DNA from: Eutrophocola sp964490145
GTDB lineage: Bacteria; Pseudomonadota; Gammaproteobacteria; Pseudomonadales; Pseudohongiellaceae
NCBI GenBank assembly: GCA_964490145.1
Contig: CAZBBS010000001.1
Span: forward strand, 1-64,000
DNA: 64,000 bases
Direction: 5' to 3'
Below, one piece after another: positions 17,365 through 26,816 of the stretch (within the stretch, counting starts at the first letter, position 1; each line of letters opens with the position of its first letter). The notes beneath the pieces were generated by a model. It did no database searches and was not told where the DNA came from. It saw only the letters and a list, made by a program, of their open reading frames with translations. The position numbers and the translations under genes were made by a program.

Positions 17365-17614
17365 CATGGCCAGGCAGATAGACCAGGTGCTGGACAATAT
17401 TGCGGCCATCCTTGAACAGGGCGGCATGGATTTCAGCCATGTCATGCGCCTGAACATTTACACCATCGACATGGCAAAAATGCTCGAGGCACACGATCAT
17501 ATGGTACAGAGCCTGGCTGCCCGCGGCTGCCAGCATACCGGTTGCCTGCTGGGCGTAACTGCCCTGGCTTCTCCGGGCGCCCTGGTGGAAATGGAAGTGA
17601 CCGCAGTTTCCTGA
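17219..17614 (+). CDS. RidA/YjgF-family protein
   Basis: 131 aa Rid-family protein. It has the family features FLAGQTASDADG, a QIDQVLDNIAAILEQGG helix and a C-terminal GVTALASPGALVEMEVTA. Classic RidA hydrolyses reactive enamine/imine intermediates using an Arg near residue 105; here the corresponding loop reads TGCLLGVTAL with no Arg, so it belongs to another Rid subgroup and may not be an imine deaminase. AGGA lies upstream of the ATG. Its first 146 bases overlap the preceding membrane-protein frame. Confidence 0.85.
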   Translation: MTREIINPWRWQEALGFVHGNKVNNPDSIFFLAGQTASDADGHCMYPGDMARQIDQVLDNIAAILEQGGMDFSHVMRLNIYTIDMAKMLEAHDHMVQSLAARGCQHTGCLLGVTALASPGALVEMEVTAVS

Positions 17615-17651
17615 CGCGGCACCCATTACACAAAACCTGACACCACAGACA

Positions 17652-18881
17652 ATGACCAACATGGGACAATTCACCTTTGTCGCCTATCTGGGCGCCCGCA
17701 TCCTGATGGCACTGGCCAGTTCAATGCTGTCCGTGGCGATTGGCTGGCATTTATACCTGTTTTCCGGAGATCCTTTTGACCTGGCCCTGGTAGGCCTCAT
17801 GCAGATCCTGCCCATGCTGGTGCTGTTCATTGTCTCCGGCTGGGTCGTTGATCATTTCCCACGAAAGATGATTCTGGTGATCTGCGGCTTTATTGAATCC
17901 CTGGTCTATATTGGCCTGGCCCTGAGCATGAACCAGGGCGACCTTGACCGGATCCAGATATTTTCTCTTCTGCTGCTGCATGGCACGGCGCGGGCATTTT
18001 ACTCGCCGGCCTCCCAGGCCATCCTGCCCAATATTGTTTCCAGCCAGTTTCTTCCCAGAGCGGTGGCGATAACCAGCGCCACCTGGACCACGGCCCAGAC
18101 TCTGGGCCCGTTGGGCGCCGGGGTCTTGCTGGCCTGGGTGGACTACGGTACTTACTGGGCCCTGGTTACCTTGGCCGCCACGGGAGGTGCGCTGTTCCTG
18201 TGCCTGCCCACACTGCATATCCATAAACCCCAGGAGAGAGGACTGCAGCATCTGCTGGGCGGGATTCGCTATGTATTCGGGGACCCCATCGTACTGCCCA
18301 GCATTTCCCTGGATCTGTTTATCGTACTTGCCGGGAGCGTCATGGCGCTGCTGCCGGTATTCGCCATAGATGTCTTGCATGTGGATACCACCACCCTGGG
18401 GCTGATGCGTGCCATGCCCGCACTCGGCGGCGTAGTCATGGGATTGCTGTTGGCACGCTTGCCACCGCTCCGGCAATCCGGAAAGCTCCTGTTCATTGCC
18501 CTGGGCATATTTGCCGGTTCTATATTGCTGTTTGCGCTGTCGAACGTGCTCTGGCTCAGCCTGACAGCCTTGTGGATCTACGGCGCAGCAGACATGGTCA
18601 GCGTCAACATCCGCTCCACGCTCATCCAGCTGGCCACACCGGATTCTCTCCGCGGCCGGGTCAGTGCCGTGAACATGCTGTTCATTGGGGTCTCCAATGA
18701 AATGGGGGATTTCCGTGCCGGTGCGGTTGCTGCAATACTGGGACCAGTGGCCACCGTACTGACGGGAGCCGCCATGGCCTTCGGGATCACCATTGGTGGA
18801 AGCATGATTTTCAGCCGGCTGCGGGCGCTGGATAAACTGACCGATGCCGAATGTCCTGACAATCAGGATACAGCAGCATGA
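17652..18881 (+). CDS. MFS transporter, DHA3/EntS-like exporter
   Basis: 409 aa with about 12 helices. The pattern (LGARILMALASSMLSVAIGWHLY in helix 1, GWVVDHFPRKMIL loop motif, and NMLFIGVSNEMGDFRAG late) is that of the MFS_3/DHA3 group, which includes the enterobactin exporter EntS and macrolide pumps. Direction is presumably efflux; substrate unknown. The ATG at 17652 could be replaced by the Met four codons later. It overlaps the acylphosphatase start by ATGA, so the two are translationally coupled, although a functional link is not obvious. Confidence 0.85.
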   Translation: MTNMGQFTFVAYLGARILMALASSMLSVAIGWHLYLFSGDPFDLALVGLMQILPMLVLFIVSGWVVDHFPRKMILVICGFIESLVYIGLALSMNQGDLDRIQIFSLLLLHGTARAFYSPASQAILPNIVSSQFLPRAVAITSATWTTAQTLGPLGAGVLLAWVDYGTYWALVTLAATGGALFLCLPTLHIHKPQERGLQHLLGGIRYVFGDPIVLPSISLDLFIVLAGSVMALLPVFAIDVLHVDTTTLGLMRAMPALGGVVMGLLLARLPPLRQSGKLLFIALGIFAGSILLFALSNVLWLSLTALWIYGAADMVSVNIRSTLIQLATPDSLRGRVSAVNMLFIGVSNEMGDFRAGAVAAILGPVATVLTGAAMAFGITIGGSMIFSRLRALDKLTDAECPDNQDTAA

Positions 18882-19147
18882 AGCATATCAAGGTCACTGT
18901 CCGCGGCCGCGTCCAGGGGGTCTGGTTCAGGGCATCCACCCGAGATGAAGCTGTCAGGCTGGGTGTTTGCGGTTTCGTGCGCAATGAACCGGATGGTGAT
19001 GTTTATCTTGAAGCCGAAGCTGAACAGGAATCCCTGAACAGCCTGATCGACTGGCTGAATCATGGACCGCCCCTGGCCAGAGTTGACGGACTGGACATTA
19101 CCGAAGCAGAAGTAAAGCACCTGACCGGGTTCACCATCCAGCGTTAG
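18878..19147 (+). CDS. acyP: Acylphosphatase
   Basis: 89 aa, typical family length. It has the phosphate loop GRVQGVWFR (Arg23 as phosphate ligand) and the later catalytic Asn in GFVRNEPDG. It hydrolyses carboxyl-phosphate bonds such as acetyl- or carbamoyl-phosphate in the cytoplasm. It overlaps the preceding transporter gene by four bases. Confidence 0.95.
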   Translation: MKHIKVTVRGRVQGVWFRASTRDEAVRLGVCGFVRNEPDGDVYLEAEAEQESLNSLIDWLNHGPPLARVDGLDITEAEVKHLTGFTIQR

Positions 19148-19191
19148 TATCAGGCTTACATCGCAGAAAACCGGCTAAATATCCGTGCCGA

Positions 19192-21351
19192 TCAATAGGT
19201 TGTGACGTGGCCGCGCAACCAGTCAACCGCCGGGTCCTCACTGTCTACACGATAGGTTCTGAGCATGTAATTCAGCTGGGGAGTGCACGCCAGCAAACTG
19301 CTCAACCTCTCCCTGGGAAAGCGCACAATGCGGCTGTTCGTTTCCGCCTTCAGTACCCCCGTGCGGACACTGGAAAACGGACACAGGCCGAACTCATCGC
19401 CGATGGCTATATTGTCGCCATCAAAGAGGGCTGTCCCGGACTCAAAGACATTCCAGGCACAGTCATCCACAGCCATTTCATCACCGGCTTGCAGCTGCAC
19501 TTCCTCGGCAATGGTAGAGATTTTTTCCAGAACCGTAGAAATCAGGTTCCTGAACTGGGGCAGCTTGCGCAAGGCAGTACGCATTTCCCAGCGATTGAGC
19601 AGCATATCGCGATAGCCTTCGCGAACCACAAACTCATTAAAATTCTCTTCCGAAAAAACCATGACAGATACCGGTGAGCTTGCCACAACACTGGCGTTGC
19701 GTTTGAACGTACCGGTTACTACTGCCATTTCCCCGATAATTTCGCCGGCTTGCAGACTGGCGATGGTGCGGAATTCTTCACCATCAAACACGACCACATC
19801 ACAGTACCCGGTCAGTATCAGGTAAACGTAGCCCCTGGAGCGCTCTTCCTGCACCATGATCACATCGCCCTTGTTGTAGCGGCGAACGTCTTCCTCCGCC
19901 AGAATGGTGCGCGCCCAGCGATTGGAGAATGGTTCTCCCAACCAGGTCGACAGGTACTGGTTCATCAGGGAGGCATAAATCGATTCATCACCATCGACCA
20001 CGATATAACGCTTGCCTGAACTGGCCAGGGAAAACGTCGTGGTGAACTGGTGCGCAAGATGCTCGACATGCACAAAGACCACACGGTCAGAGTCCGAACT
20101 CAACGCATCGGCAGGATCACCATGAATGGCACCGGCACCGCCGTCAGCCACCAGCAGGTCGAATCGTTCTGAAAATATCCGTTCAAGATTGCCCAGAGTT
20201 TCCTGACTGACAATGCCCTGCTCATGCATCTCCCTGATGGAGTCCATGCCATTGTTGTCACCTATGATGCAAATCCGCTTGTCCGCCCCCTTGTGCGACA
20301 CCGAGAACGTGGCACCAATGGTGGGGATGCTGTGCACCGTGATATGCGGCGTGATATCCATGCCGAAATAGCGCAGGGTTTCTCCGGGAACAACCTCCAC
20401 CAGCTGGAAATATTCGCGGATGACATCCGATGTCCAGTTGAGGTGGCAACTGAGCTTTTCAATCGCCATCTCGAAAATTTCCCGCGTTGTTATCACTTCC
20501 ACTCGATGGGGCATAAGGATCAGGGGGAACATCGCGCAATGATCATCGTGCAGGTGGGTCAGAAAGATCGAGGAAACGGAATTCTTGGAAATCCCACGGG
20601 CAAACAGATGTTTGTCCAGATAGGGAATGGAATCAATCAGGATATAAGAGCCGTTGTAGCACAACGCCAATCCGGTGCAGGGCTCATTGGCGGTGAAGCC
20701 GGATGCACTGCCGAGGATTTCCAACCCCAGCTTTACCAGATCCCGCGGAATGAAATCGGACTGCATCTTGTAGGGCGGGAAAATATGGCTGTCTTCACCC
20801 AGGTCAACGGACACCGCCTTCCCATCTGCCTCAACACTGTATTTGTCCTTACCGGTGTGGCTGATCCGGAAAGCCCCTACCACTGCCTGGTCACTCTGGA
20901 AGGGAATAACGTTGAAGAAACTTTCCACCTCCTTCAATGAACCGTCGGCATTTTTCAGGGCCAGAAATTTTGACGCCCCAAGCCACTCACTCTTGAGCAC
21001 TTCCCGGGATCCCCAGGCGTCCAGCTCCTGCTCGGTTGGCCCCAGCAGTGTCAGGCGCAGCAGGCGGAACACCCTGCTTATATCATCTTCCGTACCCACA
21101 AGATTGAGTTTCTTTCCACTGGCCAGACCATGGCTCATGAACAGGAAGAAATACAGGGGAAATTCCAGGTTGTTGAGCAGGGAGCCATCCTTTTCCTTAC
21201 TGTCTATAAGGACAAGGGTATTGAACGTCGGTATAGCCTTGAGGAGCAGGCCCTTGAGCACTTCCGGCGGCTGGCCAATCAGCAATGACTCTTCGCCATA
21301 CTGCACGACCCGGCTGCCATCAGCCGGTTTGGATACGTCTAGAATTGTCAT
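19192..21351 (-). CDS. Metallo-beta-lactamase-fold protein with cyclic-nucleotide-binding domain(s)
   Basis: 719 aa without signal peptide, so cytoplasmic. Residues 1-190 are an unrecognised N-terminal domain. Residues about 200-440 are an MBL fold with HLHDDH and a later GDNNG and VHVEH. Residues about 480-600 are a cNMP-binding domain with GDVIMVQEERSRGYVYLI and GEIIGEMAVVTG. The last 100 residues look like a degenerate second cNMP domain (GDEMAVDDCAWNVFESG). The gene is monocistronic, AGGATC precedes the ATG, and a terminator-like palindrome lies upstream. This suggests a nucleotide-gated hydrolase, for example an RNase Z or phosphodiesterase-like activity; the activity is not deducible. 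A second protein with a cNMP domain is at 7-2496. Confidence 0.82.
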   Translation of the reverse strand: MTILDVSKPADGSRVVQYGEESLLIGQPPEVLKGLLLKAIPTFNTLVLIDSKEKDGSLLNNLEFPLYFFLFMSHGLASGKKLNLVGTEDDISRVFRLLRLTLLGPTEQELDAWGSREVLKSEWLGASKFLALKNADGSLKEVESFFNVIPFQSDQAVVGAFRISHTGKDKYSVEADGKAVSVDLGEDSHIFPPYKMQSDFIPRDLVKLGLEILGSASGFTANEPCTGLALCYNGSYILIDSIPYLDKHLFARGISKNSVSSIFLTHLHDDHCAMFPLILMPHRVEVITTREIFEMAIEKLSCHLNWTSDVIREYFQLVEVVPGETLRYFGMDITPHITVHSIPTIGATFSVSHKGADKRICIIGDNNGMDSIREMHEQGIVSQETLGNLERIFSERFDLLVADGGAGAIHGDPADALSSDSDRVVFVHVEHLAHQFTTTFSLASSGKRYIVVDGDESIYASLMNQYLSTWLGEPFSNRWARTILAEEDVRRYNKGDVIMVQEERSRGYVYLILTGYCDVVVFDGEEFRTIASLQAGEIIGEMAVVTGTFKRNASVVASSPVSVMVFSEENFNEFVVREGYRDMLLNRWEMRTALRKLPQFRNLISTVLEKISTIAEEVQLQAGDEMAVDDCAWNVFESGTALFDGDNIAIGDEFGLCPFSSVRTGVLKAETNSRIVRFPRERLSSLLACTPQLNYMLRTYRVDSEDPAVDWLRGHVTTY

Positions 21352-21660
21352 GAATGATCCTGCTTTCCCGGTTTATTGTTGTTGTGCCTGATCCCTGACC
21401 GAACCGGTTGTCTGATGGGGTTTCACCACGTACCGGAGCGAGTAAATAAAGCATTGATATCAATTTGCCACCCATCGTTCCACCAACCTGTTCAGGGGGC
21501 ATGAGAGAATAAAAAAGAACCGGATCAGGTCATACGGGAGTTTTTCCCGTCGTCAGACCTGTGTGAACTGCTCCACATCCTGAGACCCGGACGCTGGCCC
21601 CATTCTTTTCAATTTGTTAGCCCAAAAAAAACCGGCGCCCAGGGGAAGACGCCGGTTTTT
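21352..21660. other. Gene-free stretch with nested inverted repeat
   Basis: No convincing gene. It contains a nested inverted repeat at 21526-21561: outer CAGGTC / GACCTG and inner ACGGGA / TCCCGT around GTTTT. This may be a structured RNA end or a decayed repeat element. The promoter for the 719 aa protein should lie in 21352-21480 on the minus strand, but I see no clear hexamers. Confidence 0.4.
21624..21660. terminator. Rho-independent terminator
   Basis: Stem AAAACCGGCG / CGCCGGTTTT (21628-21637 and 21650-21659), A7 on the left and T5 on the right, so it can act in both directions. For minus-strand transcripts it lies just beyond the RTX-like remnant, suggesting it was that gene's terminator. 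Confidence 0.8.
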
Positions 21661-21681
21661 CGGGGAATACCAGGTCAACAA

Positions 21682-21855
21682 TCAGAAGATAAAATCGTCA
21701 TCATGCAAACTGGCAGAGGAGACATTCTGCAGGTGCAGGGTATTGCCATTGCCCAGATCGATATTGGTATTACCTGATCCGTCATCCGTGGCAGCCGCCT
21801 GCACGTCAGCAAGACTGTTCAGAGAGCCCATGAGACGGTAATCAATCTCTTCTGA
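21682..21855 (-). pseudogene. C-terminal remnant of a large RTX/VCBS-like surface protein
   Basis: Translating the minus strand gives a tail with SLADVQAAATDDGSGNTNID, then a G-N-G-N-T-L-H-L turn, ending SLHDDDFIF and a stop. This matches in style the extreme C termini of very large calcium-binding haemolysin/VCBS adhesins, which end in a beta-roll strand and A-D-D-F-x-F. No signal, start or repeats remain upstream; the frame is closed before 21940. A nearby second frame carries ADGDTNI-like residues, consistent with decay. The terminator directly downstream supports it being the end of a former gene. Confidence 0.5.
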
Positions 21856-22035
21856 TTCTAGATATTGGTATCGCCATCGGCTAAATGAACAGGCCCTTGC
21901 CCGCGCAGGAAAACGCCAATGACACCGATATAGCATATCCGGCCAAGTTTTGAGGGATAAACGTTCTTCCTGCTTGGAGAGTTTCGATAACTTTCAGGTA
22001 AGATTAGACAGCAAGCACTAAAAAATCCAATCCTG

Positions 22036-22647
22036 CTAGATGAGAGCAACCCAGCGCTCAATCCCTTTAAGGATCATGTCCACGGCAAAGGAACCGGTGA
22101 ACAGGGCCGTGATCCGGCCGGCAATTTCAACGTAACGTTTCATGTATCTTTCATTACGTGTCTACACGTAATCATGCACTTTTTTGAACACGATGATGGA
22201 GCCCAGAGCCAACAGCAGACCCAGGGCAATGGCCAGGCTGGACTGGAGCAGCCCCAACCGGGTGCCGGCAATCACACTCGCGCTAATGGTGCCCGGCCCC
22301 ACAATAAATGGCATAGCAATGGCACCGGTGATCTCCCGTGACTGGGGATTGATAGTGCTCATCGGAGGACCGATGCCCAGAATCAGGCGAACACCGATGA
22401 TCAGGAAGGTGATACCACCAAATATCATGAAGGCCAGGAAACGTACCTGCAGGATCTCATCAAAAATCACTTCCCCAACCCATGCAAAGAGAAAAAAGAC
22501 GATAAAACTGATGAGCCCCGCCCTGAACATGATCCGGGAAAACTGTCCAATCTCCACTCCCTTGATCAGGGAGAGCAGATAGACGCTCATGATGAAGGGA
22601 TTGAGCAGAACAAAGATGAGCAGCAGTGACTGGGTAAACAATTCCAT
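22036..22647 (-). pseudogene. MarC-family membrane protein gene with an in-frame TAG
   Basis: The intact part (22162-22647, 161 aa) has the MarC/UPF0056 helices and the motif GPGTISASVI. It stops at TAG (22162-22164), but the same frame continues for 41 more codons with MKRYVEIAGRITALFTGSFA and a V-D-M-I-L-K-G-I ending, the normal sixth helix of MarC, to TAG at 22036. The full 204-codon frame equals the family's usual length. So the protein is either truncated, read through, or affected by a sequencing error. The TAG sits in the middle of a perfect inverted repeat TACGTGT-CT-ACACGTA (22156-22171 region). MarC transports an unknown substrate. Confidence 0.7.
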
Positions 22648-22725
22648 AACAGGGTCAGGAGTCTACCGCATTGAAAAAAGGATTTCAGGAGCGACCGGGC
22701 TGGCCACCCCCGGGGACATCCGGAA

Positions 22726-24078
22726 TCAGACTTCAGAGATGATTCCGGTGGCATTGGCCCACTGATCGACCTCAATACCCATTTTGTCCAGCACGGTCAG
22801 GTGAAGGTTGGCAATCGGGGTCCGTTCAGGCAGGTCCACATGCTGGCCGCCGAGTTTCATGCGGCCGCCGGCGCCACCTACCAGGATGTTGGGCACGGGA
22901 TAGTTGTTGTGCATGTCGCTGTTACTCATATTGGAGCCGTACATGAACAGGGAGTTGTCGAGCAGGCTGCGCTCGCCATCAGGTGTGGCGGCCATCTTGT
23001 CCAGGAAGGCACTGAACTGGCTCATGTGCCAGGACTGAATCTTAATCAGACGTTTGATGCGCTCAAGATCATTGGCGTGATGGGATAAAGGATGGAAAGC
23101 ATCCGGCACACCAATGTGGTTATAGGTGCGGTTGGTACCCTCCGACACCATGATGTAGGAGACCACCCGGGTCAGATCAGCCTGGTAAGCCAGGGCAATC
23201 AGATCAAACAGCAGTTTCACCTGATCATCAAAACGATCCAGTTCACCGACCGGCGCTTCGGGAATATCAAAATCAGACAGATCCTGCCCAGCCGCCAGGT
23301 TTACCCGGCGCTCGATTTCACCGACAGTATCCAGATAACCATCCAGGATCACCTTGTCGCTGGCTCCCAGGGTTTTCTGCAGCGCCTTGGTACGTTCAGC
23401 GATTAAATCCAGAATGCTGGCTTTCTGCTGGATGATGGCATCACGTTCACGAGCGTTGTCACCTTCTCCAAACAATTGCAGAAAGACTTTGCGGGGGTTG
23501 AATTCCATGGGCAATGGCGATGTCGGATTGCGGAACGACAGGGTTGAAGAATAGTAGCAGCCACCGGAACCGCCACCGCAGGCGGCTACCTGGACGGTGG
23601 TCTCAGCGGCCAGTTCCAGAGAGGGCAATGCCGTATCTTGGCCGATATGCTGGGCGATGACCTGGTCCAAGGTGGTTGTCATGCTGGCCCCTGCGGCATC
23701 CGCATCCGGGCGCACGCCACTGAGCCAGGTGGCCGGGTTCAAGGTATGAACCGAGCCCAGACTGGCCAGATTTTCCAGATTGCCAAAGGAATTCACATAC
23801 TGTTTGTGGGGCTCCAGGGACTTCATGATGGTGTTGAGTTTGAAGCTGTCCCCGGCTCCACTGGGCGTCCAGTTATCCCATTCCGGACCATGGGCTGTAT
23901 TGTGCATGATGGCGCCGTGAGGAATATAGAAGAAACCTGCACGAACCTTGCCGGCAGCGACCGTCTGGGCCAGTGCAGTATGCGCCGGCACCATGGCATC
24001 CAGGAATGGCAGGGCCACGGAAACGCCGGCTCCCCTGAGTACCGCCCTGCGGCTCAAATGCTTTTTGGTAAGAAACAT
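22726..24078 (-). CDS. DUF1552 Tat-exported protein (orphan copy)
   Basis: 450 aa. A twin-arginine leader (HLSRRAVLRGAGVSVALPF) is followed by the DUF1552 fold: FYIPHG near residue 50, SVHTLNPATWLSG near 110, DLIALAYQADLTRVVSYIMVSEG and the late YGSNMSNSDMHNNYP. The family is related to DUF1501/sulfatase-like exported proteins and normally lies next to DUF1592 genes in Planctomycetes and marine bacteria. Here it stands alone, divergent from the DUF1592 gene of cassette 2, which has its own DUF1552 downstream. It is probably the displaced partner of cassette 1. A CGAAGGG site precedes the ATG. Function unknown; possibly an exported hydrolase or heme-protein partner. Confidence 0.88.
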   Translation of the reverse strand: MFLTKKHLSRRAVLRGAGVSVALPFLDAMVPAHTALAQTVAAGKVRAGFFYIPHGAIMHNTAHGPEWDNWTPSGAGDSFKLNTIMKSLEPHKQYVNSFGNLENLASLGSVHTLNPATWLSGVRPDADAAGASMTTTLDQVIAQHIGQDTALPSLELAAETTVQVAACGGGSGGCYYSSTLSFRNPTSPLPMEFNPRKVFLQLFGEGDNARERDAIIQQKASILDLIAERTKALQKTLGASDKVILDGYLDTVGEIERRVNLAAGQDLSDFDIPEAPVGELDRFDDQVKLLFDLIALAYQADLTRVVSYIMVSEGTNRTYNHIGVPDAFHPLSHHANDLERIKRLIKIQSWHMSQFSAFLDKMAATPDGERSLLDNSLFMYGSNMSNSDMHNNYPVPNILVGGAGGRMKLGGQHVDLPERTPIANLHLTVLDKMGIEVDQWANATGIISEV

Positions 24079-24401
24079 CGTCTTGTATACCCTTCGAATT
24101 TGTCCAGACCGGGATGTTCGCGCATTATTTCCTTAACTCCTTGAAAAATCAGCGAGTTATTGCGGAAAAAATATGGAAAATTCGCATACTGGCGAACCAT
24201 TTCCCCGGACCCATGATCTGAATCATTGTAACCCAGGCTTTCCATGGAGCACGATACCATGGCCTTTGTCAGTGTAAATGTGAAAATCCATGGATTGCGG
24301 GGGTCTTACTGCCCTTTTCATGGCTGACTATGGCAAAATCGCCACTCTGTACCAAAGATATCCAACACTTATATATAGAAGTACGAACAAACGGAATCTC
24401 C
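24079..24401. promoter_or_regulatory. Divergent promoter region between DUF1552 and DUF1592 genes
   Basis: 323 bases without a gene. TATATA near 24371 could serve as a -10 for the plus-strand operon. Short inverted repeats are present (TTCGC-ATACTG-GCGAA near 24182 and two CCATGG copies 9 bases apart near 24241). None matches a regulator site I know. Shared control of the two directions is plausible by position. Confidence 0.35.
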
Positions 24402-26804
24402 ATGATCAAATCAGTTTCATCCTGCATCAAGCTGAAGCAGGTAGCCGCCATCATGGCACTGGCTTCAATACCGCTTTACGGACAAGGTGCTGACCAACAG
24501 TCACCCGAAGCCCTGGTCCAGGAATATTGCGTCAATTGCCATAATTTTGAGGATTATTCCGGGGGTGTGGCTTTTGACCTGATGGACATGAATCACGTGG
24601 CCAAGGACCAGGCTGTCTGGGAAGAAGCCGTCAACAAACTGCGTGGCCGCCTGATGCCGCCTGCCGGTCAGCCCCAGCCGAAACAGGAAGATGTCAACAG
24701 GATGGTCAGCTTTCTGGAAACCTCCATTGATGACAGCGCCGCCGAGAAGCGAATTGGTCACGTGCCTGTCCAGCGCCTGAACCGCACAGAATTTGCCACC
24801 ATCGTCAGCGACCTGTTGGGCGTGACGGTGAATCCGGAAGATATCCTGCCCAGCGAAATCGAAGTGGAAGGCTTCGAGAATATCGCCAATGCACTGGGGG
24901 CTTCACCCGCTTTTCTGGAACAGTACATCACCGCCACCCGTAATGTAGCAACCCGTGCCGTGGGTGACCCCCTTCCCAAATTTGCCAACGTGTTCCATGA
25001 ACTGCCCAACCGGAATATCGGTTTTGCCGCCGGTAACAGCGCCTCACGCAATCACATCGATGGCTTTCCACTGGGCACCCGTGGCGGCATGAAATTCAGC
25101 CACTTCTTCCCCGCTGATGGTGAATACCGCTTCAGCATTCTCGACATTGATGCCGGCCTTTATCCGCGCGGCATGGAAACCGCAGCCACCATGGTGATTC
25201 TGGTTGATGGGGTTGAAGTGAACCGTGTCGATATCGGTGGACCGGAAGACCTGGCCATTGCCACCCGTGACGGTGTCGCCGGTGGTGATGTGATCCTGGC
25301 GAAAATTGCCGGGCTGTCTGCCGATGTCAAAGTGGGCACACATGACGTCATTGTCACCTTCATTGAACGTTCGTGGGCGGCCAGCAACAATGCCACTGGC
25401 AATGGTCGTGTCACCGGTATGCCTATTGTCGGGCTTGGTGTGGAAGTGGAAGGTCCCTTTGATCCCAAGGGGCTGTCGATGAATGAAAGCCGGGAAAAGA
25501 TCTTTGTCTGCGACCCCAGGGAAGCGGCCGAAGAAAGGCCCTGCGCCGAAAATATTGCCAGGCACCTGGCCACCCAGGCTTTCCGTCGCCCGGTAACTGA
25601 TGAAGACCTCGACTGGCTGATGCCTTTCTATGAAGTGGGCCGTGCCGAGGAAGGCGGCTTTAATGCCGGTGTTATCGAACTGGTCACCGCCATCCTGTCC
25701 AGCCCGGACTTCCTGTATCGCTCCATGCGCATCATTGAAGAGCAGCCGCGTCCGTTGAACGACCTGGAACTGGCCACTCGCCTGGCCTTCTTTCTGTGGA
25801 GCCAGGGACCTGACCAGGAACTGATTTCCCTGGCCTCCGAAGGCTCACTGACAGATCCTGCCATCATGGAAGCCCAGGTGCACCGGATGCTGGACGATCC
25901 CAGAGCCAATGCCCTGATCGAAAACTTCGCCCTGGCCTGGCTTAACCTGGACGAACTGGACCAGATCCAGCCTGTGGATACCCGATTTAACGATGGCATG
26001 CGGACCAACTATGAAACCGAAATCCGCCTGTTCCTGAAAAGCATCCTGTTGGAAAACCGGCCCGTCCATGAACTGCTCACAGCAGACTGGACCTACGTGA
26101 ATGACACGCTGGCCAGCCAGTATGAAATAGACGGTGTCTACGGTTCACAGTTCCGGCGGGTGACCCTGGAAAACCCGAATCGCTGGGGCATCCTGGGCAA
26201 AGGCGCCACCCTGCTGCGCACCTCCTATGGTGACCGCACATCACCGGTACTGCGCGGTGCCTGGGTGCTGGACCGCATCATGGGCACACCGCCTGCACCA
26301 CCGCCGCCGAATGTTGAGGTTGACCTGTCCATCCATGAAGGCGAAAAACCCACCACCTTGCGGGCACGCCTGGAAAGGCATCGTGAAAATCCGACCTGCA
26401 TGGCCTGTCATGGCCTGATCGATCCGCCCGGACTGGCCCTGGAAAATTTCGATGTCACCGGTCGCTGGCGTGATGTGGATGTCCAGGCGGATGCGCCGAT
26501 CGACTCTTCAACGGTGCTGACCAGCGGCATCAAGATCCATGGTCCGGTAGAACTGCGCAATCACCTGCTCAAACAGAAGGACCAGCTGCCAACTACGATC
26601 ACCAAACGCCTGATGATGTATGCACTTAACCGTGAAGTAGAATATTTCGACATGCCTTATGTCCGTGAAATCGTCAGCGGTGCGGAAGAAGACAACTACA
26701 CGTTTGCATCAATCGTTACAGGCCTGGTCAACCATCCGGTATTCCGCATGCAGGGCCCGGAAGAACATCACAATGACGCTGCCAGTGATCTGGCATCCAA
26801 CTAA
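24402..26804 (+). CDS. DUF1592-type c-heme protein (cassette 2)
   Basis: About 800 aa and collinear with the cassette-1 protein at 13817-16219. It has a signal peptide (ASIPLYGQG), N-terminal heme motif CVNCH (43-47), DUF1587 (RLNRTEFATIVSDLLGV), a central beta-rich module, DUF1595 (FRRPVTDEDLDWL), DUF1592 (NDLELATRLAFFLWSQGP), DUF1588 (GILGKGATLLRTSYGDRTSP), a second heme motif CMACHG and DUF1585 (RLMMYALNREVEYFDMP). Two CxxCH motifs imply two covalent hemes in the periplasm. The ATG at 24402 was chosen because the signal peptide follows it. It heads the operon DUF1592-DUF1552-MBL-ankyrin, with 12 bases to the next gene. Confidence 0.88.
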   Translation: MIKSVSSCIKLKQVAAIMALASIPLYGQGADQQSPEALVQEYCVNCHNFEDYSGGVAFDLMDMNHVAKDQAVWEEAVNKLRGRLMPPAGQPQPKQEDVNRMVSFLETSIDDSAAEKRIGHVPVQRLNRTEFATIVSDLLGVTVNPEDILPSEIEVEGFENIANALGASPAFLEQYITATRNVATRAVGDPLPKFANVFHELPNRNIGFAAGNSASRNHIDGFPLGTRGGMKFSHFFPADGEYRFSILDIDAGLYPRGMETAATMVILVDGVEVNRVDIGGPEDLAIATRDGVAGGDVILAKIAGLSADVKVGTHDVIVTFIERSWAASNNATGNGRVTGMPIVGLGVEVEGPFDPKGLSMNESREKIFVCDPREAAEERPCAENIARHLATQAFRRPVTDEDLDWLMPFYEVGRAEEGGFNAGVIELVTAILSSPDFLYRSMRIIEEQPRPLNDLELATRLAFFLWSQGPDQELISLASEGSLTDPAIMEAQVHRMLDDPRANALIENFALAWLNLDELDQIQPVDTRFNDGMRTNYETEIRLFLKSILLENRPVHELLTADWTYVNDTLASQYEIDGVYGSQFRRVTLENPNRWGILGKGATLLRTSYGDRTSPVLRGAWVLDRIMGTPPAPPPPNVEVDLSIHEGEKPTTLRARLERHRENPTCMACHGLIDPPGLALENFDVTGRWRDVDVQADAPIDSSTVLTSGIKIHGPVELRNHLLKQKDQLPTTITKRLMMYALNREVEYFDMPYVREIVSGAEEDNYTFASIVTGLVNHPVFRMQGPEEHHNDAASDLASN

Positions 26805-26816
26805 GAGGGAACTCCC

